Assembly: GCA_944323725.1 (NCBI GenBank)
Contig: CALUTP010000041.1
Span: forward strand, 62,001-126,000
From: Candidatus Gastranaerophilales bacterium
GTDB lineage: Bacteria > Cyanobacteriota > Vampirovibrionia > Gastranaerophilales > Gastranaerophilaceae
Length of the DNA: 64,000 nt
Direction: 5' to 3'
Part shown: piece by piece, positions 55,547-64,000 of the stretch
Layout of the letters: the number at the start of each line of letters is the position of its first letter
How positions within the stretch are numbered: position 1 is the stretch's first letter
Notes under the pieces: generated by a model
The model's input: the letters and a program-made list of their open reading frames with translations, nothing else
Told to the model about the DNA's origin: nothing
Databases searched by the model: none
Program-made: the position numbers and the translations under genes

Positions 55547-56278
55547 TTGAGTCCGAAATCAAATCAAAAAAGTAGCAAAAAAGCATCAAATTCTTTTTGC
55601 AAAAAAGCTGACAAGCTTCGTTTAGAAAACCTGCATAAAGAAGCAATTTCCCATTATTTGAATGCGATACTAATTGAACGAAATAATGCTAATTCCTACC
55701 TTGGACTTGGAATATGTTATAAACATCTAGAAAAGTATGCTCTGGCAATAAAGTATCTTGAAAAAGCAACTGAAATAGAGCCTGATTTTTATGAAGCATA
55801 TTATGAATTAGGAATATGTCATCTGCTAGAAGGAATACCTTGCGGAGCTATAAAAAACTTTGTTCAGGCTATACAGATAAACCCTGAAAATCCCGATGCC
55901 ATTTTACAGCTTGGAATTTCGCATGAACTATGCGAAGAGTATGATATGGCGTTAATGATTTATCAAAAATTAATCGAAAATTCTCCAAAATTCATAAAAG
56001 CATATGAGCATAAATCAACTTTATTAATGAAACTGAATAATTATAAAGAAGCCTCTCTTTTATTAAATCAGATAATAAAGATTAATCCTGATTATTATAG
56101 AGCTTATTTTGGCATAGCTACCTGCTTTGATAAACTTGGCAGAAGAGTAGACGCCCAAAGATACTATAGGAAATTCCTGCTCAAAAAGCCAAACTCACAT
56201 CAAGCACCCTTTGTAAAAGCAAGATTAGAAAAATTAAAATCGCTTTCAATAAATAGTCCACAACTCAAAATTATATAA
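55547..56278 (+). CDS. TPR-repeat protein
   Basis: 243 residues from TTG 55547, preceded by GAGG (5 nt); the longer frame (TTG 55526) has none. Basic Ser/Lys-rich N-terminus, then about six TPR units (ANSYLGLGICYKHLEKYALA, AYYELGICHLLEGIPCGAIK, AYFGIATCFDKLGRRVDAQR). No signal peptide, so probably cytoplasmic scaffold. Divergent from the paralogue pair at 53711-55425. Confidence 0.8.
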   Translation: MSPKSNQKSSKKASNSFCKKADKLRLENLHKEAISHYLNAILIERNNANSYLGLGICYKHLEKYALAIKYLEKATEIEPDFYEAYYELGICHLLEGIPCGAIKNFVQAIQINPENPDAILQLGISHELCEEYDMALMIYQKLIENSPKFIKAYEHKSTLLMKLNNYKEASLLLNQIIKINPDYYRAYFGIATCFDKLGRRVDAQRYYRKFLLKKPNSHQAPFVKARLEKLKSLSINSPQLKII

Positions 56279-56313
56279 AATTTTGAAATGTTAACAACTA
56301 AGATATATATAAA

Positions 56314-57144
56314 TTACCAAGGATAATCATCTTTTATTTGCCACCCATCTATTTGAATCAATGCAGAACAAAAATCTCCTTGATTATAACCAGTTGAAGA
56401 TATAGCATCTTTATTACAGCCACCTTGAACTGTAGACATCAGATATTCTCGAGTTTTCATAAAACTTGAATTATTTACACCAGAATTATTAGCTCCAGTA
56501 ACTCCTGTTAAAAATATATACTTATCACCTTTATCTGGCCTCATGGAAAATGCAAATACATCTTTTCCTATAGTTGTTGAACCCTTTGGACCATTAATAT
56601 CTACATATATTTTAGCAAAAGGCGCAGCCCCTGCACCCCATCCTAAACGAATAAGAATACCCATACCATTTGCTAAAATTAATCCCCTATAACCAGTATT
56701 AAAATTCTCAACAGTACCATCTAAAACATGAAGTTTATTTTTTTCATTATTATCTTCATAATAGCAAAATAAAGGAGGACCAGATCTTCCACAATCTTTA
56801 ATTACCTTCATGTATGGAATTAAGTATTTATCTGGAAAATCATTTCTATTATCAAAATCCCAATAAGCAGGCTCACCATTTTCAGCTTGAGATCGTATAA
56901 TAACCTGATACAATTCTGTATATGCCTTTTTTATACCGGTAATCGCAGCTTTTTTTTCGTTTTTCTGAATAAGTTGAGGCAATGTAAGAGCTGCTACTAT
57001 TCCAATTATTGCTACTGTTACTAGCACTTCAGCTAAAGTAAAGGCATTATTTTTAAAATTCTTTAAAAATGATTCAGTGCCTGGAAAGGAGCTTAAACTA
57101 CTTTGCCCCCCCCCCGAAAACCTTGCTATTACTGTATTTTGCAT
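56314..57144 (-). CDS. Type IV prepilin-like protein, poly-G leader in frame (ON)
   Basis: 276 residues. The leader MQNTVIARFSGGGQSSLSSF contains ten G in frame (TCG GGG GGG GGG CAA). Cleavage is probably after Ala34, then FTLAEVLVTVAIIGIVAALT with Glu at +5 and the pilin helix, followed by KKAAITGIKKAYTELYQ and a C-terminal globular domain with Cys pairs (DCGRSGPPLFCYY, GGCNKDAIS, DFCSAL) and Gly-rich loops. AAGGAG 8 nt before ATG and a strong promoter. Differs from the prepilin at 6503 beyond the leader and pilin helix and lacks the lectin-like end. Probably a minor pilin or pseudopilin. Confidence 0.85.
   Translation of the reverse strand: MQNTVIARFSGGGQSSLSSFPGTESFLKNFKNNAFTLAEVLVTVAIIGIVAALTLPQLIQKNEKKAAITGIKKAYTELYQVIIRSQAENGEPAYWDFDNRNDFPDKYLIPYMKVIKDCGRSGPPLFCYYEDNNEKNKLHVLDGTVENFNTGYRGLILANGMGILIRLGWGAGAAPFAKIYVDINGPKGSTTIGKDVFAFSMRPDKGDKYIFLTGVTGANNSGVNNSSFMKTREYLMSTVQGGCNKDAISSTGYNQGDFCSALIQIDGWQIKDDYPW
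57086..57115 (-). repeat. 30-bp repeat with G10 tract
   Basis: Identical to 7614-7643. The tract itself is 57106-57115 and is in frame here because the preceding codon (TCG) uses one G. Confidence 0.9.
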
Positions 57145-57187
57145 AGTTCAATCTCCTTGTATTTTAGTACTTTCTTTAATTATTTTT

Positions 57188-57216
57188 ATTATAAATCATT
57201 ATTTTATTACTTGCAA
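57188..57216 (-). promoter_or_regulatory. Promoter of second prepilin gene
   Basis: Minus strand: TTGCAA, exact 17-nt spacer, TATAAT, 43 nt before the ATG, immediately after the rarA stop. Confidence 0.65.
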
Positions 57217-57218
57217 TA

Positions 57219-58451
57219 CTATCTTACATATTTTTTACCCACCAATTCATCAGGTAAAAATTGTTGATACTCATCAGGTGCATCATGAGAATATATATAT
57301 CCTATCCCAAATCCGTAATTTTTAGCATCTTTATAATGAGCATCTCTCAAGTGCATTGGTGGAGGATAATCATTACCACTATCAATATCAGCTAGAGCAG
57401 CATCAATAGCGCATACGGTTTCATTAGATTTAGGAGCACGAGCAACATAAATAACTGCCAGAGCTAAAGGAATTCTTCCCTCAGGAAGTCCTAAAAGCTC
57501 TACAGCTTTATAAGCGTTTATAGCAACATTTAGGGCATTTGGATCTGCATTTCCAACATCTTCAGCAGAACAAGTTATCAAACGTCTAGCTATAAATCTA
57601 GGATCTTCACCAGCAGCAATCATCTTTGCCAGATAATAAATAGCAGCATCAGGATCAGAACCTCTTAAACTCTTTTGAAAAGCAGATGCACAATCATAAT
57701 GTTCCTGCTGGGAGTATCTTGTATTTCTTTTTTGACAAATTTCTTCAATAATTTTAACAGTCAAATTTCTCCGACCATCAGTCAAATCACTTGCAAAGTA
57801 AGCGTTTTCTACTACATTAAGCGCATATCTAGCATCCCCTCTTGCAAGATTTATTATAAAATCTAAAACTCCCCCCTCACAATCCATAGGGACATAATTT
57901 TTTGCAAGATATGCAAATCCTCTCATTACAATTTTTTTCATGCTCTCATCATCTATTGAATTAAGTCTTACAACTTGCACCCTTGAAAGTAAAGCTGGTA
58001 CAACCTGAAAAGATGGATTTTCTGTGGTAGAACCTATTAAAAATAATGTTCCATTCTCAAGATGAGGTAATAGAGCGTCCTGCTGAGTTTTAGAATATCT
58101 ATGAATTTCATCAATAAATAAAATAGTCTTCACACCGCTTCTTAAAGCAATTTTAGCATTTTCAACAGCATCCTTAATATCCTTTACCCCAGATGTAACC
58201 GCAGAAATTTCAATAAAATTTGCATTAGTTTTAGTAGCAATAAGTCTTGCAAGAGTAGTCTTACCACATCCTGGAGTCCCCCAGAAAATCATAGAGAATA
58301 AGCGATTTGTCCTGAGTAAATTTAAAATCGGACTATTTGCAGACACAACATTACTCTGCCCGAGAAATTCTTCCAATGTCTTTGGTCTTAAAAGCTCAGC
58401 CAGAGGAATCTGCTTATTTTGATTTTCTAGTTCCGTAAAAAGATTATTCAT
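57219..58451 (-). CDS. rarA: Replication-associated recombination protein RarA
   Basis: AAA ATPase acting at stalled replication forks, 410 residues. PLAELLRPKTLEEFLGQ, Walker A FWGTPGCGKTT (58-65 core), Walker B ILFIDEIHRYSKTQQDALLP, sensor IGSTTENPSFQV and the C-terminal MHLRDAHYKDAKNYGFGIGY (MgsA_C) are characteristic. Divergent from the solute-binding protein gene; start at ATG 58451 without an obvious ribosome site. Confidence 0.95.
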   Translation of the reverse strand: MNNLFTELENQNKQIPLAELLRPKTLEEFLGQSNVVSANSPILNLLRTNRLFSMIFWGTPGCGKTTLARLIATKTNANFIEISAVTSGVKDIKDAVENAKIALRSGVKTILFIDEIHRYSKTQQDALLPHLENGTLFLIGSTTENPSFQVVPALLSRVQVVRLNSIDDESMKKIVMRGFAYLAKNYVPMDCEGGVLDFIINLARGDARYALNVVENAYFASDLTDGRRNLTVKIIEEICQKRNTRYSQQEHYDCASAFQKSLRGSDPDAAIYYLAKMIAAGEDPRFIARRLITCSAEDVGNADPNALNVAINAYKAVELLGLPEGRIPLALAVIYVARAPKSNETVCAIDAALADIDSGNDYPPPMHLRDAHYKDAKNYGFGIGYIYSHDAPDEYQQFLPDELVGKKYVR

Positions 58452-58486
58452 AGTATAATTGTAACATTAAATCAGAGAGGATACAA

Positions 58487-59710
58487 ATGAGAAAAATTGT
58501 TGCAGTTCTTATAATTATTGCTTTATCACTAATTGCAATATTTGGACGTCCACATAATAATAGTTCAAAAGAGAATGAAGTGATAGTATGGACATTACAA
58601 ATGAGTGATTTTTCAGATTATATGAATCAAGTAATTTCAGAATTTGAAAAAGAAAATCCTCAAATAAAAATCAAATGGATTGATGTCCCATTTTCAGAAG
58701 GAGAAAAAAGAACTTTAGCATCAGTATTAAGTGATAACCCGCCTGATTTGATTAATCTTAACCCTGATTTTTCTGCAACGCTTGCTCAAAAAGGCGCATT
58801 GCAAGAAATTGATACCAAACAAACAGCTCAGTATAATCAGGAAATTTTAAATTCCTTAAAATACAACGGAAAATTATATTCAATTCCTTGGTATGCAACA
58901 TCTGCAGTTACTATATATAATAAAAAACTCATTTCAAAAGCTGGAGTAAAAGTTCCTTTGACATATGAAGATGCTGGTAAAATTGCCCCAGTTATAAGAG
59001 AAAAAACCGGAGCTTATATTTTTCTGCCAAATATTACAGAAAACGATACTATGCTTAAAATTTTGAATAAATATGGAGTTAACTCTGCAAGTACCATAAA
59101 TAGTGAAAATTCAGCCTATGTATTTAATTTCTTTAAAAATCTCTATGCAAAAGATTTAATTCCAAAAGAATCTATTACCCAAACACATAGAGAAGCTCTT
59201 GAAAAATACATGTCAGAAAATATTGTCCTATTCCAAGCCGGTGCAAATTTTCTTAACATGATTAAAGAAAACGCACCATCAACTTACCAAAACACAGATG
59301 TAGCTCCTCAAATGATTGGTAAACTGGGACAGAATGATTTTTCCTTAATGAATTTTATTATCCCTTTAAAAGCCAAACACAAAAATGAAGCTCTAAAATT
59401 TGCATTATTTTTAACAAATGAAAAAAACCAACTTGAACTAGCAAAATTGACAAACATAATAGCAACTAACCAAAATGCTCTAAACGATAATTTTTACACA
59501 AAATATTCTAACGATGACTTAATGGCGAAAGCACGAGTTATAAGTGCAAAACAACTTAATAAAATAGAACCTGCCCTTAAATCTGAACGCAATCAAAAAG
59601 ACATTAATAACCTTATAAACACAGCAGTTCAAGAGGTTTTACTTAATAAAGCTCCCACAATTAAAATTCTGAATAAAGTTTCAAACGACTGGAAAATATT
59701 GAACGAATAA
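58487..59710 (+). CDS. Extracellular solute-binding protein (sugar ABC type), orphan
   Basis: 407 residues, family 1 solute-binding protein of sugar ABC transporters. N-terminal hydrophobic signal (KIVAVLIIIALSLIAIFG) without a lipobox Cys. EVIVWTLQMSDFSDYMNQVI, FEKENPQIKIKWIDVPF, NPPDLINLNPDFSATLAQKG, LYSIPWYATSAVTIYNKKL are typical. No permease or ATPase gene is next to it, so partner and ligand are unknown. GAGAGGAT before ATG. Confidence 0.88.
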   Translation: MRKIVAVLIIIALSLIAIFGRPHNNSSKENEVIVWTLQMSDFSDYMNQVISEFEKENPQIKIKWIDVPFSEGEKRTLASVLSDNPPDLINLNPDFSATLAQKGALQEIDTKQTAQYNQEILNSLKYNGKLYSIPWYATSAVTIYNKKLISKAGVKVPLTYEDAGKIAPVIREKTGAYIFLPNITENDTMLKILNKYGVNSASTINSENSAYVFNFFKNLYAKDLIPKESITQTHREALEKYMSENIVLFQAGANFLNMIKENAPSTYQNTDVAPQMIGKLGQNDFSLMNFIIPLKAKHKNEALKFALFLTNEKNQLELAKLTNIIATNQNALNDNFYTKYSNDDLMAKARVISAKQLNKIEPALKSERNQKDINNLINTAVQEVLLNKAPTIKILNKVSNDWKILNE

Positions 59711-59718
59711 TATTAATA

Positions 59719-60234
59719 TTAGCAGAAAAATCCTCTAGTTGAAAATACGCTGAATCCAGAACCAAAATAAGGAGTTGCTAAAGATGATGGTAATGGAACA
59801 CCTCCAGCGACACCGCCTAAAATTCCTGGAGATAAGTAAGTTCCTCCTCCCAAGAATCCACCGCCACAACATCCAGCGCCATACATAGGCATCATTGGAG
59901 CGAAACCGCCACAATATCCACCATACATCCATGGACTGGAAACAACTGCGTTAAACAATGAAGCTCCCAACAATCCAGTCATACCTTTTTGATTTGCTTC
60001 TGCTGAACCATAACCTGCCATATTATTCACTAAAAAGCCCATATTTGTCCCATAATTTCTGCGCATATCATATGCAACTTCATTACGGACTGCGCCATTT
60101 GTTAAATTTAATCCGAAATTCATTATAGATTCACCAGTACTTGCACCATTTTGCTTATCTTGTATAGCACCAAGTGATGAACCTAAAATATTATTTATGT
60201 TACTTAATGTATAATTTAGTTTTGGTAAATCCAT
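59719..60234 (-). CDS. Gly-rich hypothetical protein
   Basis: 171 residues. Asn/Ser-rich N-terminal half, then a Gly/Met/Cys/Pro-rich half (MYGGYCGGFAPMMPMYGAGC, GGGFLGGGTY) like structural or surface coat proteins. No signal peptide. The GAGAG ribosome site lies just before ATG 60234. No family recognised. Composition echoes the Met/Asn/Tyr-rich start of the 51888 protein. Confidence 0.6.
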   Translation of the reverse strand: MDLPKLNYTLSNINNILGSSLGAIQDKQNGASTGESIMNFGLNLTNGAVRNEVAYDMRRNYGTNMGFLVNNMAGYGSAEANQKGMTGLLGASLFNAVVSSPWMYGGYCGGFAPMMPMYGAGCCGGGFLGGGTYLSPGILGGVAGGVPLPSSLATPYFGSGFSVFSTRGFFC

Positions 60235-60413
60235 AATAAATCTCTCATTTTATATACTTGATATATATATAAAAAACCTTTTTATATATAAATTGCCATA
60301 AAATTCCAAATTTATTAAGTATTGTTACAAAAATAGTAAAAAACTTTAAAGATTTATAACTTGCCATCCGATATAAAAAACATAAGGGATTTTTATAAAG
60401 GGAATTAATACTG

Positions 60414-60911
60414 ATGGCATTAAGTGTTTCACAAAATTTAAATTTAGGCATTGACAGAGCGACACTACAACAAGTGTCTCAAGAAATTCTTAAACGTGCA
60501 GAACAAAAAAACAGCCAATACAGTGTAAATAACAATACTAATTTCTTTCAACAAAGAGATTTAGGTATTGACCTTTATAAGGGTAACATCAATTCAGATG
60601 TAGCCAGACAAATTGCAATGAATAATTCAGGACTTCAAATCCAATTAAGTCAAAGTGCAAGAGATGCAATTAGCGCATTAAACTCACAAGCAGCTCAAAA
60701 TGTTCAAAAATCCGTAGAAGGTAAAATGACAGTAGCTGTAAATGAAATCACTGTTCAGGAACAAAAAAATATAACCCCAAAATTCAACAGTATAATAAGT
60801 CTTGCTGCAAATAAAGATAAAAATGGTTCAAATCCTTTTTATCATGGAGAATTATTGATGAATAATGCTAAAAAAGATGAAAAAGCTGAAGAAAAATCAA
60901 TCTTCGCCTAA
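60414..60911 (+). CDS. Hypothetical protein
   Basis: 165 residues, mainly helical and polar (ATLQQVSQEILKRAEQKNSQ, ARDAISALNSQAAQNVQKSV). No signal peptide or membrane segment. AAAGGGAA before ATG 60414. Its stop overlaps that of the convergent gene at 60908 by 4 bp. No family recognised. Confidence 0.6.
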   Translation: MALSVSQNLNLGIDRATLQQVSQEILKRAEQKNSQYSVNNNTNFFQQRDLGIDLYKGNINSDVARQIAMNNSGLQIQLSQSARDAISALNSQAAQNVQKSVEGKMTVAVNEITVQEQKNITPKFNSIISLAANKDKNGSNPFYHGELLMNNAKKDEKAEEKSIFA

Positions 60912-61300
60912 TCTACAATGTCATCAATTTGTTCAATATCTTCTTCTAAAGAATTAACAACCTCCTCTAAAACGCTTTCCTTGTGTTCAGATTTATTTTT
61001 TAGCTCTTCAAGTCTTTTTTGAGCTTTTTTCTCCATTTCAAGTTTTTTAGCATTGATAACATTTGCAACATTCATCATAGCAAGAGAGTTAAGGGTAGCA
61101 CGCAATACAGCACTTCTGTCCATATAACGGTCATGACCTTGATTTTCTTCATCCTCTTCATTTTTTTGCTGAGCAAAATACTCACCGCCCTGCCCCATTT
61201 TATCATCCTGAGTCCGAGCAGCAGTACCTGAAATATCACCGCTTTTGAAGTTAAAAGCGCCGCCAATCCCAAAAAATCCTGCTGACCTATTATCGACCAT
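60908..61300 (-). CDS. Hypothetical protein with C-terminal coiled coil
   Basis: 130 residues: Gly-rich N-terminus (GFFGIGGAFNFKSGDISGTA), a conserved-looking helix (AVLRATLNSLAMMNVANVIN), then a Lys/Glu coiled coil ending in an acidic tail (LEEDIEQIDDIVD). AGAGGAT before ATG. No family recognised. Convergent with the 60414 gene; a 14-bp palindrome lies 31 nt upstream. Confidence 0.6.
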   Translation of the reverse strand: MVDNRSAGFFGIGGAFNFKSGDISGTAARTQDDKMGQGGEYFAQQKNEEDEENQGHDRYMDRSAVLRATLNSLAMMNVANVINAKKLEMEKKAQKRLEELKNKSEHKESVLEEVVNSLEEDIEQIDDIVD

Positions 61301-61330
61301 ATCGTATCCTCTGCTACTGCTAATTTTAGA

Positions 61331-61344
61331 AATCTATATAGATT
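61331..61344. promoter_or_regulatory. 14-bp palindrome
   Basis: AATCTATATAGATT, perfect palindrome 31 nt upstream of the ATG at 61300. Possible operator; chance is also possible in AT-rich DNA. Confidence 0.25.
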
Positions 61345-61449
61345 CCCGCCACTACCATACATCGTGTTTATTAGAGTATAGCTAATTCAACATTATATTA
61401 ACTCATCTAAATAAATTATTTTGCTAAATTATTAATAAAAGTTTACAAA

Positions 61450-61479
61450 AAAAGAACTCCCCGATAGGAGAGTTCTTTT
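61450..61479 (-). terminator. rpmB terminator
   Basis: AAAAGAACTC / GAGTTCTTTT stem with 10-nt loop and flanking T-run, 19 nt past the rpmB stop. Confidence 0.8.
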
Positions 61480-61498
61480 AAAAATTTTTAAACAAAAG

Positions 61499-61690
61499 TT
61501 ATACAGCTTTTTGAACTTTACCAGCTCTTAAGCAAGAAGTGCAAACTTTAATTCTCTTAGTAGTGCCGTTAACGATAGCTTTAACAGACTGCAAGTTTGG
61601 TTCTTGAGTATGAACAATTTGTTTATGCGAAAAAGTTAATTTCGCTGCTTTAATCGGTTTTTTACCGCAAATTTCACATTGTTTAGACAT
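61499..61690 (-). CDS. rpmB: 50S ribosomal protein L28
   Basis: 63 residues. Zinc-binding form with C5/C8 (CEICGKKP) and C50/C53 (VCTSCLRAGKV); SHKQIVHTQEPNLQSVKA is the usual core. Monocistronic, with AAGGAA before ATG and a terminator after. Confidence 0.96.
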   Translation of the reverse strand: MSKQCEICGKKPIKAAKLTFSHKQIVHTQEPNLQSVKAIVNGTTKRIKVCTSCLRAGKVQKAV

Positions 61691-61863
61691 AGTTAATTTC
61701 CTTTTCTAGCTAGTTGCGTACTTTTATCATATCTAAAAAATAGTAAAAATCAAGTCACATGTTAAATTTCATTAAATTAATTGCTTACCTTTTACCTTTT
61801 TATAGCAAGTTTAATCACTAAATTATTGCAAATATATCATATAAAACACAATTAATAAGCTAA

Positions 61864-62433
61864 TCATCTTAATTTTCTAGCAAATGAGAGCCCTGCAGGC
61901 AAATTTAATACAACATGCCTATAATCAGGATGAGAATTTATAGCATCAATATAAGTCTGTACTTTCTCTTTATGAGAAAGGACATTATCGCAAGTATAAA
62001 TACCTCCAACCCTTAAATGCGGATGAATTAAATTAAAATAATCAATAGATTCTCTTTTATTTGCATCAACAAAAGCAAAATCTATTTTAAAATCATCAGG
62101 TAATTCCTTTAAAATATCACAGGCAGATCCCGGATGAATTGTTACCACATCAGCAGTCCCGCATTTTTTAAAATTATCAAGTGCAATAGAATAGCGTTTT
62201 TCATAATATTCAATAGTATCAAGCTTACCGTCATTTGACTTTAGAGCAGTAGAAAGCCAAATTCCAGAATATCCATTAGAAGTACCAACTTCTAGTCCAT
62301 GCGTAAAGCCTTCATTTTTGATTAGATTATATAAAAATAAAGCTGTAGGACGAGAAATATTCCAAAATTGATGCTGAGTTTTTTCTAAGCCCAATAAAAC
62401 CTCCTGAGCTGTCTTGCTGAAGTCAGTAATCAT
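61864..62433 (-). CDS. SAM-dependent O-methyltransferase (class I, family 3)
   Basis: 189 residues of the caffeoyl-CoA O-methyltransferase-like family. GLEVGTSNGYSGIWLSTAL (SAM motif I), KLDTIEYYEKR, FDFVDA-type motif DFAFVDANKRESIDYFNLIH and GGIYTCDNVL. Substrate unknown. Start overlaps the stop of the beta-propeller gene upstream by 4 bp, so they are co-translated. Confidence 0.88.
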   Translation of the reverse strand: MITDFSKTAQEVLLGLEKTQHQFWNISRPTALFLYNLIKNEGFTHGLEVGTSNGYSGIWLSTALKSNDGKLDTIEYYEKRYSIALDNFKKCGTADVVTIHPGSACDILKELPDDFKIDFAFVDANKRESIDYFNLIHPHLRVGGIYTCDNVLSHKEKVQTYIDAINSHPDYRHVVLNLPAGLSFARKLR

Positions 62434-63866
62434 TTCCCTATTTTTCTCACTCTATTAGCTACAACAATTGAACTTACAGGTAAGTCTATTGGATTTGTTT
62501 TAATAATTTTTTTTGCATCTAAGTCTATAATTGTATAAACACCGGCTTTAGCATCAGTTATCAATGCCAAATTTGTACCGTCTATATAATTTAACTTTGA
62601 TGGAAAACCGTCTCCGGTATTAAGCTCTATGGTTTCAACCAATTTATCAGTAGTCGTATCAATAACTTCAACCATATTACCTACAGCGCCCAGCACATAT
62701 AAGTAATTTTTATAAACAAGCATATCAACAGGTTTTTCAGCAATAGCATTCTCTGACATTAACCCCATAGTCTCATAATCAATTATAGCAAGCCGGCTTT
62801 TTGTACGGCTTGTAATATAAATTTTATTGTTTATAAATGCAATTTTAGAAACATTCGGAAACTTCCCAACTTCTTTTAACAAATAATTATTATTGAGTTC
62901 AATAGCCCAAATAGTCCTTGTTTGTTTGTCATTATAAAACATTTTTGTTCCATCAGCACTCAATGTAAGCTTCTCACACATACCGTTGACTTTAATTTGT
63001 TTTTTAACAGTCATACTCTCAAGATTTACAATATATATACTGCAATCCTCGCCACTAGCTATGTAGGCTATATTATTTTTATTATCTATTAATATCTCAT
63101 CAGGCTGTGTTTTAAATTCAATTTGTTTTATTACTTTATCATCAGCAAGAGAAATTACATCCATAGATTTTTTTCCATAACATGTCACAAGTAAAAAGTC
63201 ATCGTTATAACCTTTAAGTGAAATAGGAATATTTTCCTGCTGAAGAGCATATCCTGGATTCTTTCGTTCTGGATTCATAACTTGAACGTTTTTTGATAAA
63301 TTTGATGCTACATATAAAATTTTATTTTTTAACTGAGGAATTTCTGCTAATGAATTAATTTGACTTGAAGATGCAGTCGTTTTAACAGCAGGCACAATCA
63401 AACCCGTATCCTTTGCAGTTGTAATTTGAAGATTCCCTATAATATTTTTTAAATTCTCTGGAATAATAAGATTTCTAGGCACAAGCATATCTTGCGGAAG
63501 GAGTCCGGTTCTAACTTCCTGAGGTGGATTTTGTAATTTAGCAACGCTTTTCTGCCCCTTAGAATCTACAAGTAACTTTAAAAGAACATAATCATTATCA
63601 AAAATAACTACATCAGGTTTTTGAGCCATTGTCTTACCTGATGGGTAAGTTGCTTTTATTGTTAATTCTTTATCTGAATTAAGTTTAGCTGGAATGAGCG
63701 GTAAATAAACCGTATTATCTGGAAGAATTACCACACCGTCAAATCTAAAATTTGTATTAGGGAAATCCTGATTAATGGCATTTTTGACGTTATCTGGTAA
63801 ATTAGTAGAATAACCTGCTGATGACGCAGCCAAGACCACTGCAAAAGCAATTAACAACTTTCTCAT
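62430..63866 (-). CDS. Exported beta-propeller (YVTN-like) protein
   Basis: 478 residues with a signal peptide (MRKLLIAFAVVLAASSAGYS). N-terminal ~170 residues are mixed; the rest is a beta-propeller with blades like VISLADDKVIKQIEFKTQPD, AYIASGEDCSIYIVNLESMT, KIYITSRTKSRLAIIDYETM and VEVIDTTTDKLVETIELNTG, the YVTN/YncE style. Probably periplasmic. ATG overlaps the stop of dnaJ (TAATG), so it is in one operon with dnaJ and the methyltransferase. Confidence 0.82.
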   Translation of the reverse strand: MRKLLIAFAVVLAASSAGYSTNLPDNVKNAINQDFPNTNFRFDGVVILPDNTVYLPLIPAKLNSDKELTIKATYPSGKTMAQKPDVVIFDNDYVLLKLLVDSKGQKSVAKLQNPPQEVRTGLLPQDMLVPRNLIIPENLKNIIGNLQITTAKDTGLIVPAVKTTASSSQINSLAEIPQLKNKILYVASNLSKNVQVMNPERKNPGYALQQENIPISLKGYNDDFLLVTCYGKKSMDVISLADDKVIKQIEFKTQPDEILIDNKNNIAYIASGEDCSIYIVNLESMTVKKQIKVNGMCEKLTLSADGTKMFYNDKQTRTIWAIELNNNYLLKEVGKFPNVSKIAFINNKIYITSRTKSRLAIIDYETMGLMSENAIAEKPVDMLVYKNYLYVLGAVGNMVEVIDTTTDKLVETIELNTGDGFPSKLNYIDGTNLALITDAKAGVYTIIDLDAKKIIKTNPIDLPVSSIVVANRVRKIGK

Positions 63867-64000
63867 TACTTGAATACTCCTTTAACTTTATCCATAAGAG
63901 AATCTTGAGGTTTTCTATCATTTTTAAGCTCATATAATCTTCTATACAAAATTTTTTCTTCATCTGTAAGTTTTGTAGGGATTTTAACAGTCACAATTAT
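63866..64000 (-). CDS. dnaJ: DnaJ, C-terminal end only
   Basis: 44 codons enter from the window edge and stop with TAA at 63866-63868. VTVKIPTKLTDEEKILYRRL and the following charged tail ending DKVKGVFK match the extreme C-terminus of the chaperone DnaJ. I read this directly; the N-terminal J domain lies outside the window. Confidence 0.8.
   Translation of the reverse strand: MIVTVKIPTKLTDEEKILYRRLYELKNDRKPQDSLMDKVKGVFK

Noticed and set aside
1-64000. Insertion sequence, prophage, CRISPR array, tRNA or rRNA
   Set aside because: No transposase, integrase, phage structural gene, regularly spaced repeat, tRNA TpsiC-type motif or rRNA stretch was recognised. The two 30-bp pilin repeats lie 49 kb apart in coding DNA and are not IS ends.

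Overview
The window is AT-rich (by eye about one third G+C), densely coded bacterial DNA with no rRNA, tRNA, CRISPR array or transposase that I can see. No gene-free stretch exceeds about 300 bases; the longest gap (10142-10404) holds a structured RNA candidate. The organism is Gram-negative in build (lpxA, a family 9 heptosyltransferase-like enzyme, a dTDP-rhamnose operon) and has flagellar or type III export genes and type IV prepilin-like genes. GyrA carries a cyanobacterial-looking variant of the GyrA box ([10 protein letters not shown]), yet nothing photosynthetic is present. I infer a non-photosynthetic relative of the cyanobacteria, most likely a gut Gastranaerophilales (Melainabacteria/Vampirovibrionia). 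That assignment comes from gene content and protein style, not from a marker-gene tree.

Layout. 1-6.4 kb: membrane-anchored hypothetical protein (cut by the window edge), secreted GH13 enzyme, lipA, a shortened dihydrolipoyl dehydrogenase, alr. 6.5-7.7 kb: a GC-rich type IV prepilin gene frameshifted in a run of ten G, with a C-terminus that looks like a diversity-generating retroelement (DGR) target. 7.8-11 kb: glyA, a polyprenyl-phosphate sugar-phosphate transferase, a structured RNA candidate. 11-17.7 kb (minus): tyrA, proBA, rmlCBDA. 17.9-26.2 kb: gyrA, hypothetical proteins, a large exported TPR protein that seems to start at ATT, acsE, a 51-residue ORF, M29 aminopeptidase. 26.3-31.1 kb: lpxA, ftsH-acsD-acsC. 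31.2-36.4 kb: HTH gene, C-ring-like protein, fliO-P-Q-R, hemW. 36.4-46.1 kb: lineage-type proteins: a 1092-residue acidic protein, a sigma factor, a zinc-ribbon NTPase and a membrane protein with a triplicated module. 46.1-51.7 kb (minus): ispD, thiL, GGDEF/HD-GYP protein, glycosyltransferase, ROK kinase. 51.9-64 kb: hypothetical proteins, LipM-like octanoyltransferase, two paralogous exported coiled-coil proteins, a second prepilin with the same poly-G leader (in frame), rarA, an orphan solute-binding protein, rpmB, a methyltransferase, a beta-propeller protein and the end of dnaJ.

How the genes work together. lipA, the LipM-like transferase and the dihydrolipoyl dehydrogenase make and use protein-bound lipoate. 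acsE plus acsD/acsC form a methyltetrahydrofolate-to-corrinoid protein methyl-transfer set with no CO dehydrogenase/acetyl-CoA synthase in view. rml genes, lpxA, the glycosyltransferase and the polyprenyl-phosphate transferase serve the envelope. The two prepilins share a long leader with a G10 tract: one copy is in frame and one is out, which suggests ON/OFF switching of surface fibres, one of which may display a hypervariable C-type-lectin-like tip. Several genes have a -10 box exactly 6 nt before ATG and no Shine-Dalgarno sequence, suggesting leaderless mRNAs.
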